Positions 24,321 through 33,642 of a DNA stretch of 64,000 nt are shown here, piece after piece. Origin of the DNA: Streptomyces sp. 378 (GTDB taxonomy: Bacteria; Actinomycetota; Actinomycetes; Streptomycetales; Streptomycetaceae). Under the pieces are notes generated by a model, which saw only the letters and a program-made list of their open reading frames with translations, was not told where the DNA came from and searched no databases. The position numbers and the translations under genes are program-made. Location of the stretch: contig NZ_JASKMS010000031.1 of the NCBI RefSeq assembly GCF_030124145.1, forward strand, positions 39,867 through 103,866. Reading direction: 5' to 3'. Each line of letters begins with the position of its first letter. Within the stretch, counting starts at the first letter, position 1.

Positions 24321-24971
24321 ATGCGTGAGAGAAGTGGCCTGGGGGTGGTCGGCGGACTGCTGGTACTGCTCGGCGCGCTGCTGACCGGCTGTCAGAGCCC
24401 GTCGGGCGGCGTGGACGGCCGGCTGAGCGAGGCGGGGACCGGAAGGACCGCCGTCGTGTCGCCGGTGCCGACCCGGCCGTCCGGGTACGGGGCGGTGTTC
24501 CTCGCGGTCGGCGAGTGCAGTTCCTTCGGTACGACGAGCTTCACCGAGGTGCCGTGTGCCGGTGAGCGGGCGGCGGCCCGGGTCGTGGCGCGGCACGACG
24601 GCACGGTGCGGGACGGGCCGCGCTGCCCGTCGACCACCGATTTCGTGCTGCACATCAGCGAGCAGCGGCCCGCGTTCGACGAGGACGGCGACGGGGCGGT
24701 GCCGCGGGGCTTCGCCTGCATGCGCAACCTCCAGCCGCCGCACCCCGGCGACCCGGGCGGCGGTGGCGGACCCCGCACGATCGTCGGCGACTGCGTCTAC
24801 AGCTCGGGCGACAGGCAGGTCCGTGAGACCGCCTGCGACGGCACGGGCGCGCAGCGGCCCCAGTTCGAGGTGACCCGGGCGGTCGCCGAGCGGTCCGACT
24901 GCCCCGGCGGGACCGCCCTGTACGTCCGGCTCGGCGGGAAACGACCGGTGGGGTGCGCCCGGCCGATGTGA
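24321..24971 (+). CDS. Hypothetical lipoprotein
   Basis: A 216-residue exported lipoprotein. A signal peptide (VVGGLLVLLGALLTGCQS) ends in lipobox LTGC with the Cys near residue 26. The mature part is Cys-rich (about eight more Cys, for example GECSSFGTTSFTEVPCAG, RCPSTTDF, DCVYSSG, TACDGTG), suggesting disulfides and perhaps two repeats of a roughly 90-residue unit that each begin with a G(E/D)C element. Family not recognised. The ATG at 24321 gives a clean signal peptide; the frame upstream is non-coding in look. Confidence 0.75.
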   Translation: MRERSGLGVVGGLLVLLGALLTGCQSPSGGVDGRLSEAGTGRTAVVSPVPTRPSGYGAVFLAVGECSSFGTTSFTEVPCAGERAAARVVARHDGTVRDGPRCPSTTDFVLHISEQRPAFDEDGDGAVPRGFACMRNLQPPHPGDPGGGGGPRTIVGDCVYSSGDRQVRETACDGTGAQRPQFEVTRAVAERSDCPGGTALYVRLGGKRPVGCARPM

Positions 24972-25037
24972 GCGGGCGTTCGCCTGTCCATCCGGTCACC
25001 GTACGGAGCATTGACCGCGTCGCGCAGGGACATGCGA

Positions 25038-25069
25038 ACCGCCCCTCGGTCCGCGGGGCGAGGGGCGGT
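25038..25069. terminator. Bidirectional hairpin terminator
   Basis: ACCGCCCCTC (25038-25047) pairs perfectly with GAGGGGCGGT (25060-25069) between the convergent lipoprotein and peptidase genes. Confidence 0.75.
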
Positions 25070-25089
25070 CGGGTGCGGGCAGCGGGTGG

Positions 25090-26526
25090 TTACGGACGCA
25101 GCGTCATCTCACGCCGGGTGTCCCGCTTGTCGAGCTTGGCGTCGAACTTCGCCAGCGGCTCGGCCGCTCGCGGGTTCGCCTGCACCGCGCTGGTGGCGAC
25201 ACCGGCCCAGTCGAGGATGCGGGCGGTGGCCAGGGCCTTCTGCTCGGGCACGAGGCCCGCGACGTTGGCTCCGTGGTTCATGCCGGGAGCGGTCATGACG
25301 TAGGAGTCCTTCGCGCCCTTGCCGAGGCGGAACGGCTCCGCGCTCCACGGGTCGTTCTGGCCGTTGACGAAGAGCATGTGGCGGGCGTTGTGCCGGACCC
25401 AGGTGTCCACGTCCCGCATCGCCGACGGCTGGAACTTCATCGGGATGTCCCGGGGGACGAAGTTGCGCGGCGGCTGGTAGCCGTAGCGGATGTACTGCTT
25501 CTCGATGTGCGGGAAGCCGATGGTCGGGGCGCCGAGCTGCGTGCCGGCCTGGTAGTAGTACGGCGTGTAGGTCGTCAGGCCCTGGTCGGCGTAGGCGGAG
25601 AAGCCGGCAATCGTGTCGACGGAGGTCCAGATCTCGTCGTCGGTGGCGTTCTTCGCGTCGGCCGGGATCTGGTCGCAGTCGGACAGCCGGCTGTACTGCC
25701 AGAAGCCCCACACGTAGTCGAGGACGGTCGCCTCGAAGGCCTTGTCCAGGCTGCCGATGATGTCGAAGGTGAGGCCGTTGTCCCGCGCGTGGGCGGCGTA
25801 CTTCTTCTCCAGCGGCTCGCGGCGCACCAGCGCCTCGCGCTGCACGCCGTTCAGCCGGTCACGGCACTCCTCGGTGCCGACGCGCGCGAAGAAGCGGTCG
25901 TAGGCGGAATCCTCTTTGTTCACCACGTCGTTGGGGGCGACGTAGGCGACCACACCGTCCATGTCACGCGGGTAGAAGCGCTCGTAGTAGGTGGCGGTCA
26001 TGCCGCCCTTCGAGCCGCCCGTGGAGATCCACTTCTTGCCGTAGATGCCCTTCAGGGCCTTGAAGACGCGGTGCTGGTCGCTGGCCGCCTGCCAGATGTC
26101 CAGCTTGGACCAGTCGGCCGGGGCGGGCCGGGACGGGGTGAAGAAGCGGTACTCCAGGGAGACCTGGTTGCCGTCCACGATCTGGGTGGGCTCGCTGCGG
26201 CGGGGCGTCGTGGAGACGTTGTAGCCGCTGGTGAAGAACACCGTCGGGCGCGAGACGTCCTTGTGCAGCACGGTGATGCGCTGCTGGAACGTGCCCTTCG
26301 AGGGCTTCCGGTGGTCGACCGGCTGCGTGTAGTTCAGGACGAAGAAGCGGTAGCCGGTGTACGGCTTCTCCTCGAGCAGGCTCATGCCCGGTATGGAGAG
26401 CAGTCTCTCCTTGATGTCGGTGGTGCCGTCGGTGCCGGCGGCGTCGGCGGCGGTGGCCGCTCCCGCCGTGCCCAGTGTGCTTATGAGCACCGTGAGCGCC
26501 AGCAGCCATCTGAGCGCCTTGCGCAT
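25090..26526 (-). CDS. Secreted tripeptidyl aminopeptidase-like serine peptidase (S37/PS-10 type)
   Basis: A 478-residue secreted alpha/beta-hydrolase-type peptidase. Signal peptide: KALRWLLALTVLISTLGTAG with AxA-like sites near residue 27. The mature protein has YRFFVLNYTQPVDHRKPSKG, the nucleophile motif STGGSKGGMTA (GGSKGG) near 175, FVNGQNDPWSAEPF with a likely catalytic Asp, and MNHGANVAGL with the His. This is the S37 PS-10 arrangement known from Streptomyces prolyl tripeptidyl aminopeptidases. ATG 26526 has GGGGAG 5 bases upstream. It probably releases tripeptides from extracellular protein. Confidence 0.85.
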   Translation of the reverse strand: MRKALRWLLALTVLISTLGTAGAATAADAAGTDGTTDIKERLLSIPGMSLLEEKPYTGYRFFVLNYTQPVDHRKPSKGTFQQRITVLHKDVSRPTVFFTSGYNVSTTPRRSEPTQIVDGNQVSLEYRFFTPSRPAPADWSKLDIWQAASDQHRVFKALKGIYGKKWISTGGSKGGMTATYYERFYPRDMDGVVAYVAPNDVVNKEDSAYDRFFARVGTEECRDRLNGVQREALVRREPLEKKYAAHARDNGLTFDIIGSLDKAFEATVLDYVWGFWQYSRLSDCDQIPADAKNATDDEIWTSVDTIAGFSAYADQGLTTYTPYYYQAGTQLGAPTIGFPHIEKQYIRYGYQPPRNFVPRDIPMKFQPSAMRDVDTWVRHNARHMLFVNGQNDPWSAEPFRLGKGAKDSYVMTAPGMNHGANVAGLVPEQKALATARILDWAGVATSAVQANPRAAEPLAKFDAKLDKRDTRREMTLRP

Positions 26527-26641
26527 GCGCACTCCCCTGTGAGACAGATGTGCGCCGGAAGCTAGCTCATCAACTCGCCCCAGCACCAGGGGACATGGGG
26601 AAAACCCTGTGCGCGGCGGGCGCGTCGCCACATGCCGTGCG

Positions 26642-27034
26642 TCAGCACAGGATCCAGCCGGAGCTGAACTTGCCCCTGCCGACCTGGCCCTTGAGCCAGA
26701 CGCAGCGGCGCCCGGCGTGCACGGTGACCGGGCCCGCGTGATGGCCGTACGTGCCCGCGTCGACGACCGGCCGGTTGCCGCGCGCCTGCACGCTCACCGA
26801 CATCTTGCGCTTCCCGCCGGGTCTTTTGGGGAGGGTGACGGCGCAGACGTAGCCGCCGCGCTTGTAGACGAGCACGTTCCCGGTGGAGAAGGGCAGGGTG
26901 CGCACCTTGCGCCCGGGGCAGAGCGCGGTGGCGGCGGCCTGCGCGTCCCCCGGCACCGCGACGGCCAGCAGCCCGGAGGCGGTCAGCACGGCCAGCCCGG
27001 GCGCGAGCCGCCGGCGTATCGCTCCACTGTCCAC
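26642..27034 (-). CDS. Small secreted protein of unknown function
   Basis: A 130-residue protein with a signal peptide (RRRLAPGLAVLTASGLLAVA, cleavage near DAQA-AA). The mature part of about 95 residues has three Cys (ALCPGRK, YVCAVTL, RRCVWLK) plus a C-terminal Cys (GWILC), allowing two disulfides, and is rich in Lys/Arg/Gly (basic). GTG 27034 is preceded by GGGAGG at a 6-base gap. No family is recognised; size and charge recall other small exported Streptomyces proteins. Confidence 0.75.
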   Translation of the reverse strand: MDSGAIRRRLAPGLAVLTASGLLAVAVPGDAQAAATALCPGRKVRTLPFSTGNVLVYKRGGYVCAVTLPKRPGGKRKMSVSVQARGNRPVVDAGTYGHHAGPVTVHAGRRCVWLKGQVGRGKFSSGWILC

Positions 27035-27149
27035 TGTCGTCCTCCCGTACCGCGTCGTCCGCGACCATCGGCGTACGCCAGTACGGACGCATGGCGTATG
27101 TCGGAAGGTTGCGCGGACGTCACGGACCCGCGGCACAAGCGGGGTGCCG

Positions 27150-30100
27150 TCAGCGGGTGGCCCCGACCGGCTCCTCCGGCTCGGCGGCGCCGATGAACGT
27201 CCGCCACAGCTCCGCGTACCGGCCGCCGCGGGCGAGGAGCTCCTCGTGCGTGCCGTCCTCGGCGACCCGGCCGCGGTCCATGACGACGACCCGGTCGGCG
27301 CGGGCGGCGGTGGTGAGACGGTGGGCGACGATCAAGGTGGTGCGCGCGTGAGCGCTCGCCGGGGCGTGGCCGTCGGGCGACGGGAGGGCGGTGCGGCGGC
27401 CCGCGAGCCGGTCGGTGGCCTGGTTGACGCGGGCTTCCGTCGCCAGGTCCAGGGCGGCCGTGGCCTCGTCGAGCAGCAGGACGTCCGGGTCGACCAGCTC
27501 GGCCCTGGCCAGCGCGATCAGCTGGCGCTGCCCGGCGGACAGGTTGCGGCCGCGCTCGGCGACCTCGTGGAGGTAGCCGCCCTCCAGGGTGGCGATCATG
27601 TCGTGCGCGCCGACCGCGCGGGCCGCCGCCTCGACCTCGGCGTCGGTGGCGTCCGGCCGGCCGTAGGCGATGGCGTCGCGGACGGTGCCCTGGAAGAGGT
27701 ACGCCTCCTGCGGGACGACCCCCAGGCGGTGCCGGTACGAGGTGAGGTCGAGGTCCCGCAGGTCGGTGCCGTCGACGGTGACCCGGCCGCCGGTGGGGTC
27801 GTAGAAGCGGGCCACCAGCTTGACGAGGGTCGACTTGCCCGCGCCGGTCTCGCCGACGAACGCGACGGTCTGCCCGGCCGGGATGCGCAGGTCGACACCG
27901 ACGAGGGCCTCTTCGTCGTCCCCGTATGCGAAGTGCACGTCCTCGAAGGCGAGGTCGCCGCGCAGGGAGGGGACTTCGCGGGGTTCGTCGGCGGACTTCG
28001 TCGACGTCGGCTCGCGGAGCAGCTCCTGGATGCGGCCCAGCGAGACGGACGCCTGCTGGTAGCCGTCGAAGACCTGGGAGAGCTGCTGCACGGGCGCGAA
28101 GAACAGGTCGATGTAGAGCAGGTAGGCCACCAGCGAGCCGATCGCGAGCGTCCCGTCGTCGACCCGGGCCCCGCCCACGATCAGCACGGCCGCCGCGGCC
28201 ACCGACGACAGGAACTGCACGAACGGGAAGTACACCGAGATCAGCCACTGGCCGCGGATGCGCGCCCGGCGGTAGTCGGCGCTGTGCTCCGCGAACCGCC
28301 GCCCGCCGTCCCGCTCCCGCCGGAAGGCCTGCACGATCCGCAGCCCGGACACCGACTCCTGGAGGTCGGCGTTGACGACCGACACGCGTTCGCGGGCCAG
28401 TTCGTACGCCTTCACGCTCGCCCGGCGGAAGAAGTACGTGGCGATGATCAGCGGCGGCAGCGTCGCGAAGACGACCAGCGCCAGCTCCACGTCGATCACC
28501 AGCAGGGCGACCATGATGCCGAAGAAGGTGACGATCGAGACGAAGGCCGTGACCAGGCCCGTCTGGAGGAACGTCGACAACGCGTCGACGTCGGTCGTCA
28601 TCCGGGTCATGATGCGCCCGGTCAGCTCCCGCTCGTAGTAGTCGAGCCCGAGGCGCTGGAGCTGGGAGAAGATCTTGAGCCGGAGCGAGTACAGGATCCG
28701 TTCGCCGGTGCGCCCGGTCATCCGGGTCTCACCGACCTGGGACGCCCACTGCACCGCGACCGTCAGCAGCCCCAGCAGGGCCGCCACCCACACCGCGCCC
28801 AGGGAGGCCTGGGTGACGCCGGAGTCGATCCCGTGCCGGATCAGCACCGGCAGCAGCAGGCCCATGCCCGCGTCGGTGGCCACCAGGGCGAGGCTGACCA
28901 GCAGGGGCAGTCCGAAGCCGCGCAGCAGGCGGCGCAGGCCGTAGGAGTCCTCCGGCCGGACGGCCCGCGACTCGTCGATGTCCGGGACGTCGGTGGCCGG
29001 GGGCAGCGCCTCGACCTGGGCGAGCAGCTCGGGGGTGGCGGGGCTCTCGGCGAGGGCGGTGTCCTTGCGCTCGCGGTCGCCGCTCCACAGCCGTGGGGTG
29101 ACCCCGCGCTCGGCGTCGAACTCGGCGTCCAGCTCGTCCCGTACCGAGGTGTCCTCCTGGGGGCACGCCGGCGGGGTGTGCCCCGGGGAGACCCCGCCCA
29201 GCTCGTCCGGGTCGGTGAGCAGGCGCCGGTAGAGGGCGGAGCGCTGCCGGAGTTCCTCGTGGGTGCCGATGTCGGCGAGGCGGCCGCCGTCCAGGACGGC
29301 GATGCGGTCGGCGAGGTTCAGGGTGGAGCGGCGGTGGGCGATCAGCAGGGTGGTGCGGCCCCGCATGACCTCCTTCAGGGCCTCGTGGATCTCGTGCTCG
29401 ACCCGTGCGTCCACGGCGGAGGTGGCATCGTCCAGGACCAGCAGGCGCGGGTCGCTGAGGATGGCCCGGGCGAGGGCGACACGCTGGCGCTGGCCGCCGG
29501 AGAGGGTCAGGCCGTGCTCGCCGACCGTGGTGTCGTAGCCGTCGGGCAGCTCTCTGATGAAACGGTCCGCCTGGGCGGCGCGGGCGGCCTTCTCGATCTC
29601 CTCCCGGGTGGCGTCCGGACGGCCGTAGGCGATGTTGGCGCGGACCGTGTCGGAGAAGAGGAACGAGTCCTCCGGGACCAGCCCGATCGCCGCCCGCAGC
29701 GACCGGAGGGTCAGCTCGCGCACATCGTGGCCGCCGATCAGGACCGCCCCGCGGGTGACGTCGTAGAAGCGCGGCAGCAGCAGGGAGACCGTGGACTTGC
29801 CGGAGCCGGAGGATCCGACGACGGCGAGGGTCTCGCCGGGGCGGATCTCGAAGGAGAGGCCGTCGAGGACGCCGCGGTCGTCTCCGTAGCCGAAGGAGAC
29901 GTCGTCGAACTCGACCGTCGCGGGGGCGTCGGCGGGCAGGTCCTTGTGGCCGTCCTCGATGGACGGCTCGGTGTCGATCAGCTCCAGGACGCGCTCGGTG
30001 CCGGCGCGGGCCTGCTGGCCGACCGTGAGCACCACCGCGAGCATGCGGACCGGCCCGACCAGCTGGGCGAGATAGGTGGAGAACGCGACGAACGTGCCGA

Positions 30101-30920
30101 GCGTGATCTGCCCACGCACCGCCAGCCAGCCGCCGAGGGCCAGCATCGCGACCTGGCCGAGCGCGGGGACGACCTGCAGGGCCGGGGTGTAGACCGAGTT
30201 CAGGCGGATGGTGCGCAGGCGGCCCGCGAAGAGCCGGCGGGAGACCTCCCTGAGCTTGCCGGTCTCCTGCTCCTCCTGCCCGAAGCCCTTCACCACGCGT
30301 ACGCCGCTGACGGCGCCGTCGACCACGCCCGCGACCGCCGCGGCCTGGGCCTGTGCGTACCAGGTGGAGGGGTGCAGCCGGGTGCGGCTGCGCTTGGCGA
30401 TCCACCAGATGGCGGGCGCCACCGCCAGGGCGACCAGGGTCAGCGGCACGGACAGCCACGCCATGACGATTAGGGAGATCAGGAACAGCGCGAAGTTCCC
30501 GATGGTCATCGGGAGCATGAAGAGCAGGCCCTGGATCAGCTGGAGGTCGCTGGTGGCGCGGCCGACGACCTGGCCGGTGGACAGCTCGTCCTGGCGGCGG
30601 CCGTCGAGCCGGGTGATCGTGTCGTACATCTCCGTCCGCAGGTCGTGCTGGACGTCGAGGGCGAGGCGCCCGCCGTAGTAGCGGCGGACGTAGGTGAGGA
30701 CGTAGACGATCAGCGCGGCGGCGACGAGCAGCCCGGCCCAGGTGGTCATGGACCGGGTGTGCTCGCTGACGACGTCGTCGATGATCACCTTGGTGATCAA
30801 CGGGACGAGGGCCATGACGGCCATGCCCGCCAGCGAGGAACCGAGGGCGAGTACGACGTCCTTCGGGTGGCGCCATGCGTACGCCCACAGCCGTCGTGCC
30901 CATCCCCGTCGCGGTGTCAC
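27150..30920 (-). CDS. Fused two-half ABC exporter (ABCB type)
   Basis: A 1256-residue full-length exporter joining two TMD-NBD halves, in order TMD1-NBD1-TMD2-NBD2. NBD1 has Walker A VGSSGSGKST, signature LSGGQRQRVAL, but Walker B LLVLDDATSAVD, with Asp replacing the catalytic Glu. NBD2 has VGETGAGKST, a changed signature LSAGQRQL, and a normal LLLDEATAALD. The composite site formed by NBD1 Walker motifs and NBD2 signature is therefore degenerate and the other canonical, as in asymmetric heterodimeric exporters. A linker of about 70 residues (VSPGHTPPACPQEDTSVRDE) joins the halves. GTG 30920 has GAAGG 7 bases upstream. Probably exports a drug or lipid-like compound. Confidence 0.92.
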   Translation of the reverse strand: MTPRRGWARRLWAYAWRHPKDVVLALGSSLAGMAVMALVPLITKVIIDDVVSEHTRSMTTWAGLLVAAALIVYVLTYVRRYYGGRLALDVQHDLRTEMYDTITRLDGRRQDELSTGQVVGRATSDLQLIQGLLFMLPMTIGNFALFLISLIVMAWLSVPLTLVALAVAPAIWWIAKRSRTRLHPSTWYAQAQAAAVAGVVDGAVSGVRVVKGFGQEEQETGKLREVSRRLFAGRLRTIRLNSVYTPALQVVPALGQVAMLALGGWLAVRGQITLGTFVAFSTYLAQLVGPVRMLAVVLTVGQQARAGTERVLELIDTEPSIEDGHKDLPADAPATVEFDDVSFGYGDDRGVLDGLSFEIRPGETLAVVGSSGSGKSTVSLLLPRFYDVTRGAVLIGGHDVRELTLRSLRAAIGLVPEDSFLFSDTVRANIAYGRPDATREEIEKAARAAQADRFIRELPDGYDTTVGEHGLTLSGGQRQRVALARAILSDPRLLVLDDATSAVDARVEHEIHEALKEVMRGRTTLLIAHRRSTLNLADRIAVLDGGRLADIGTHEELRQRSALYRRLLTDPDELGGVSPGHTPPACPQEDTSVRDELDAEFDAERGVTPRLWSGDRERKDTALAESPATPELLAQVEALPPATDVPDIDESRAVRPEDSYGLRRLLRGFGLPLLVSLALVATDAGMGLLLPVLIRHGIDSGVTQASLGAVWVAALLGLLTVAVQWASQVGETRMTGRTGERILYSLRLKIFSQLQRLGLDYYERELTGRIMTRMTTDVDALSTFLQTGLVTAFVSIVTFFGIMVALLVIDVELALVVFATLPPLIIATYFFRRASVKAYELARERVSVVNADLQESVSGLRIVQAFRRERDGGRRFAEHSADYRRARIRGQWLISVYFPFVQFLSSVAAAAVLIVGGARVDDGTLAIGSLVAYLLYIDLFFAPVQQLSQVFDGYQQASVSLGRIQELLREPTSTKSADEPREVPSLRGDLAFEDVHFAYGDDEEALVGVDLRIPAGQTVAFVGETGAGKSTLVKLVARFYDPTGGRVTVDGTDLRDLDLTSYRHRLGVVPQEAYLFQGTVRDAIAYGRPDATDAEVEAAARAVGAHDMIATLEGGYLHEVAERGRNLSAGQRQLIALARAELVDPDVLLLDEATAALDLATEARVNQATDRLAGRRTALPSPDGHAPASAHARTTLIVAHRLTTAARADRVVVMDRGRVAEDGTHEELLARGGRYAELWRTFIGAAEPEEPVGATR

Positions 30921-31212
30921 ACCGGTACCTTCCCGTCGTCCTGAGCTGCCGGAAGGCATCAACGCGATCGGAAGCCGCTTTCATCCCGCCGTAGCGTTTT
31001 CGATTCGCGTTCGGGTGGGGGGACAGCGGGGTGGAGCCCGATTCGTCTGCGGCCCTGGTTGGTGGTCGGAGGATGCGGACGCGGACGCGGCGGGGATCGA
31101 GGAGGCGGTGGCCCGGTATCGGGGCTAGGTCATCGGCTTCGGCCGGGCGGCGGGCGGCCTCGACACCCTGCCGTTCCGGCCATCGCCCGGTCGGTGCCCG
31201 GTCAGTGCCCTG
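30921..31212. other. Intergenic region with no clear gene
   Basis: 292 bases between two minus-strand genes. Short plus-strand frames lack ribosome-binding sites and any recognisable protein. CGGTC..TGCCC/TGTCAG.GCCC repeats near 31190-31220 are low-complexity. No terminator with a long stem was found. Confidence 0.5.
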
Positions 31213-32208
31213 TCAGCGCCCGGCGCCGGGTCCGGAGGCGGTGCCCGGCCGCACACGCAAGAAGTAGAAGCGGGTCGTCTGGGCGGCGTTCTGGTTGTCG
31301 TCGCTGACGAGAAGGACCTTCCAGGTGTTCCTCGTGCGGCCCGTGATCGTCATGCCCTCGATGTTGTCCAGGAGGGGATTCGGCTGGGGCTGCTCGGCCG
31401 TCGCTCCCAGCGGCGGGCAGGTGACGAGGTCGGTGAGCAACGTCTTCCTCATCGCGTGGCGCGGCTCGGCCAGGTAGAGGCGGACCGTGTTGCCCACACC
31501 GGCCGTGAAGCCGCGTTCCAGAACCAGGAGGCGGCCGTCGGGCGTGGCCTGGATCTCGGGGACGCCGAGCCCGGGGTCGGTGCGGTAGGTGTACCGGTCG
31601 GCGAGTCGGAAGCGCGCCCCGTGGCGGGTCCAGGTCTGGAAGCGGACGGTGTCGGCGGGATCGCCGGAGAGGGCGTACTCCATGGACGCGACCAGGGTGC
31701 GCCCGCCGGGGAGCAGGGTGAGGCCCTCGAAGGTGCCGTTGGGCCGGCCGCGGCCCGCAGGGCTCACGCGCAGGTCGTCCGGGACGGGGAGGCGGTCGAG
31801 GAGGCGGCCGTCGCGGGAGTAGCGGCGGATCGACGGCTCGGTCTCGGAGGTGACGAGGTAGGTACCGTCCCGGTCCACGACCAGGCCTTCGGAGTCCAGG
31901 GCCGCTCCGGTCTCCTCGGCGAGGGGGAGCACCGACCGGGGCGTCAGGGTCCTCGCGTCGAGACGGAAGAGCGCCGAGCGGTCCGAGAGGGCGGCCAGGG
32001 AACCGTCCCGGTCCACGGCCAGCGCGGAGAGGTTGCCGACGAAGGTGTCCTCGTAGGTCGTCTTGTCGAGCGCGTCGGAGAAGCGGTCGAGGGAGACGGA
32101 CGGGGAGCAGGCGTGGGACGTCCGCGCCTGGGCGGGGCCGGCGGCGGTCAGGCACGTGGCCGCCGCCAGGCCCGCCGTGAGGAGGGCGAGGTGGGTTCTC
32201 AGGGGCAT
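31213..32208 (-). CDS. Secreted esterase-like phytase family protein
   Basis: A 331-residue exported protein matching the 'esterase-like activity of phytase' (phytase-like) beta-propeller family. The signal peptide is RTHLALLTAGLAAATCLTAA with AQA near 28. The propeller carries repeated elements such as FVGNLSALAVDRDGSLAALS, GLVVDRDGTYLVTSE, FEGLTLLPGGRTLVASME and VLERGFTAGVGNTVRLYL, and ends with NIEGMTI and LVSDDNQNAAQTTRFYFLRV, a typical family ending. ATG 32208 is chosen on signal-peptide form; no strong ribosome-binding site is visible. Substrate unknown, perhaps phosphate esters. Confidence 0.85.
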   Translation of the reverse strand: MPLRTHLALLTAGLAAATCLTAAGPAQARTSHACSPSVSLDRFSDALDKTTYEDTFVGNLSALAVDRDGSLAALSDRSALFRLDARTLTPRSVLPLAEETGAALDSEGLVVDRDGTYLVTSETEPSIRRYSRDGRLLDRLPVPDDLRVSPAGRGRPNGTFEGLTLLPGGRTLVASMEYALSGDPADTVRFQTWTRHGARFRLADRYTYRTDPGLGVPEIQATPDGRLLVLERGFTAGVGNTVRLYLAEPRHAMRKTLLTDLVTCPPLGATAEQPQPNPLLDNIEGMTITGRTRNTWKVLLVSDDNQNAAQTTRFYFLRVRPGTASGPGAGR

Positions 32209-32329
32209 GGCCGTCACCGTAGGACGGTCCGGTGACGCCGGGTGGGCGGCGGGGTGTACATCCTTCCCCGCGCGCTTCGTGCCCTCCCCGCCTTCTTCAG
32301 GAGGTCCCCGGCTTCGGGGCCGGGAACCG

Positions 32330-32539
32330 TCAACTCGCCGCCAGGTCCCTGTGCATGACCTTGGCCACGGCCTGGATGGTGGCGATGCCGTAGTTCATCG
32401 TGCTGTTGCCGTGGGTCAGCACCGTCACGGCCGGTGCGGCAGCGGCGGCGGGCGTGGCGGCGGCGACGAGCGGCACGAGTACGCCCGTACCCACGGCCGC
32501 CGCCCGCACTCTCGCGCGGCGGGATATCCCAGAAGTCAT
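32330..32539 (-). CDS. Short secreted peptide, hypothetical
   Basis: A 69-residue frame: basic RRARVR, hydrophobic VGTGVLVPLVAAATPAAAAA, then a mature peptide of about 30 residues (TVLTHGNSTMNYGIATIQAV, then AKVMHRDLAAS). AAGG lies 4 bases before the ATG. The second half has balanced composition and G/C third bases, unlike chance frames here, but no family is recognised. Could be an exported signalling or structural peptide. Confidence 0.5.
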   Translation of the reverse strand: MTSGISRRARVRAAAVGTGVLVPLVAAATPAAAAAPAVTVLTHGNSTMNYGIATIQAVAKVMHRDLAAS

Positions 32540-32843
32540 GCACCTTTGACCCCCGGACATGGGCGCATGGTTGCACGGCGGAGGGTTGTACGAGGCGTTA
32601 TCGAGGGCTGCCCGGTTTCACAGGCGGCGGCCGGCTCCGGCACAGCCGTCTCCCCTCGGGTCCGCCCACCCTGCTCGGGTGACATCTGCCACCGGCCGTC
32701 TACCGTCTCGACCCGGCCGACGTCAGCTGATCCGCCATAACCCCGCACAAACGAACGGCCCCCGACGCCCTGGTCCGGGACCGTTCCCCTGTCCCCGATC
32801 ATGGACACCGGTGTCCGGCGAACGGGTGAAGGGAAACGCGACC
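32540..32843. other. Divergent intergenic region, nothing recognised
   Basis: About 304 bases between the minus-strand secreted peptide and the plus-strand hypothetical gene. Frames cross it on both strands because of high GC, but none has a ribosome-binding site with a sensible protein, and no long hairpin or repeat was seen. Confidence 0.5.
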
Positions 32844-33464
32844 GTGGGCCATTGCCTGGAGATGAGCACCGGAGACATGAGAACGGTGGTGCGGCTGCTC
32901 ACCGCGGTGGAGCGGACCGAGCGACAGGATCGCACACTGACCCGGGTACGCACGGAGTGCGCACGCACCGACGCCCGCTTCCGGGAGCAGGGCATCGACC
33001 TCGCCGTCTCCATCAGCCAGGCCCTGGACGAGGTGGCCGACGGCACCCCGAGCACCGACCTCTGCCCGTCGTACAGCTACGCCTTCTACCTGACCGTCGC
33101 GGCGCACTTCTCCGACCCGACCGATCTCGGCGCCTGGCGCCGCCCGTCCTGGTTCCACGCCATGGACGACGAACTGGCCCGGCACGGCGTACCGGCTGAT
33201 CTACTCCCCGGCACGTTCCTGTTCAGCGGCCCGCCGCTGCGGCTGCCCCACCCCGGCGACGCGGTGCCCGCGATCGGCACGCTGCCGACCCGGCGGGCCG
33301 CCGCCCTCGCCGACGCCTACACGCGCGTACTCGACCGCCTCGACCCCGAATTCCGGGGCGCGGCCCGCCGGTTCGCCGACGCCATGCGGTTCGAGGCGGA
33401 GCAGTGGGACAGCGCACGCAGGCTCGGGACCAACCCCGACACGCTGCTCTTCTGGTTCCACTGA
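32844..33464 (+). CDS. Hypothetical protein (about 206 residues)
   Basis: Function unknown; it resembles soluble Streptomyces proteins of DUF7691 type, but that is a tentative memory. Helical N-terminal half (VVRLLTAVERTERQDRTLTR), then a conserved-looking core CPSYSYAFYLTVAAHFSDP near 80, and a C-terminal half with LADAYTRVLDRLDPEFRGAA. No signal or membrane segment. The start is uncertain: GTG 32844 has GGGA 9 bases upstream, while ATG 32862 and 32877 are alternatives with poorer sites. Confidence 0.7.
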   Translation: MGHCLEMSTGDMRTVVRLLTAVERTERQDRTLTRVRTECARTDARFREQGIDLAVSISQALDEVADGTPSTDLCPSYSYAFYLTVAAHFSDPTDLGAWRRPSWFHAMDDELARHGVPADLLPGTFLFSGPPLRLPHPGDAVPAIGTLPTRRAAALADAYTRVLDRLDPEFRGAARRFADAMRFEAEQWDSARRLGTNPDTLLFWFH

Positions 33465-33642
33465 CCTCTGCCGGAACTCTTGACGCGGTCTTCCCCACCG
33501 GGATACTTGCGGTCGACAGCGCGCCAACTGCCGTGTCACACACAGGCTTTGCAGGGACGGCGGCGCCGTTTGTCCGAGATCCCGAACGCCGTGCGAAGCT
33601 TCGAAACCTTCGTGACGGCCACCCCCACTGGAGGATCCGCAC

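Noticed and set aside
26883..30473. 1196-codon plus-strand frame opposite the ABC exporter
   Set aside because: Produced by G/C third-position bias in the exporter gene. No domain, no ribosome-binding site; it also crosses the small secreted protein gene and the exporter linker.
31031..31307. Short plus-strand frames between the ABC exporter and phytase-like genes
   Set aside because: Arg/Gly-rich, overlapping in two phases, without ribosome-binding sites.
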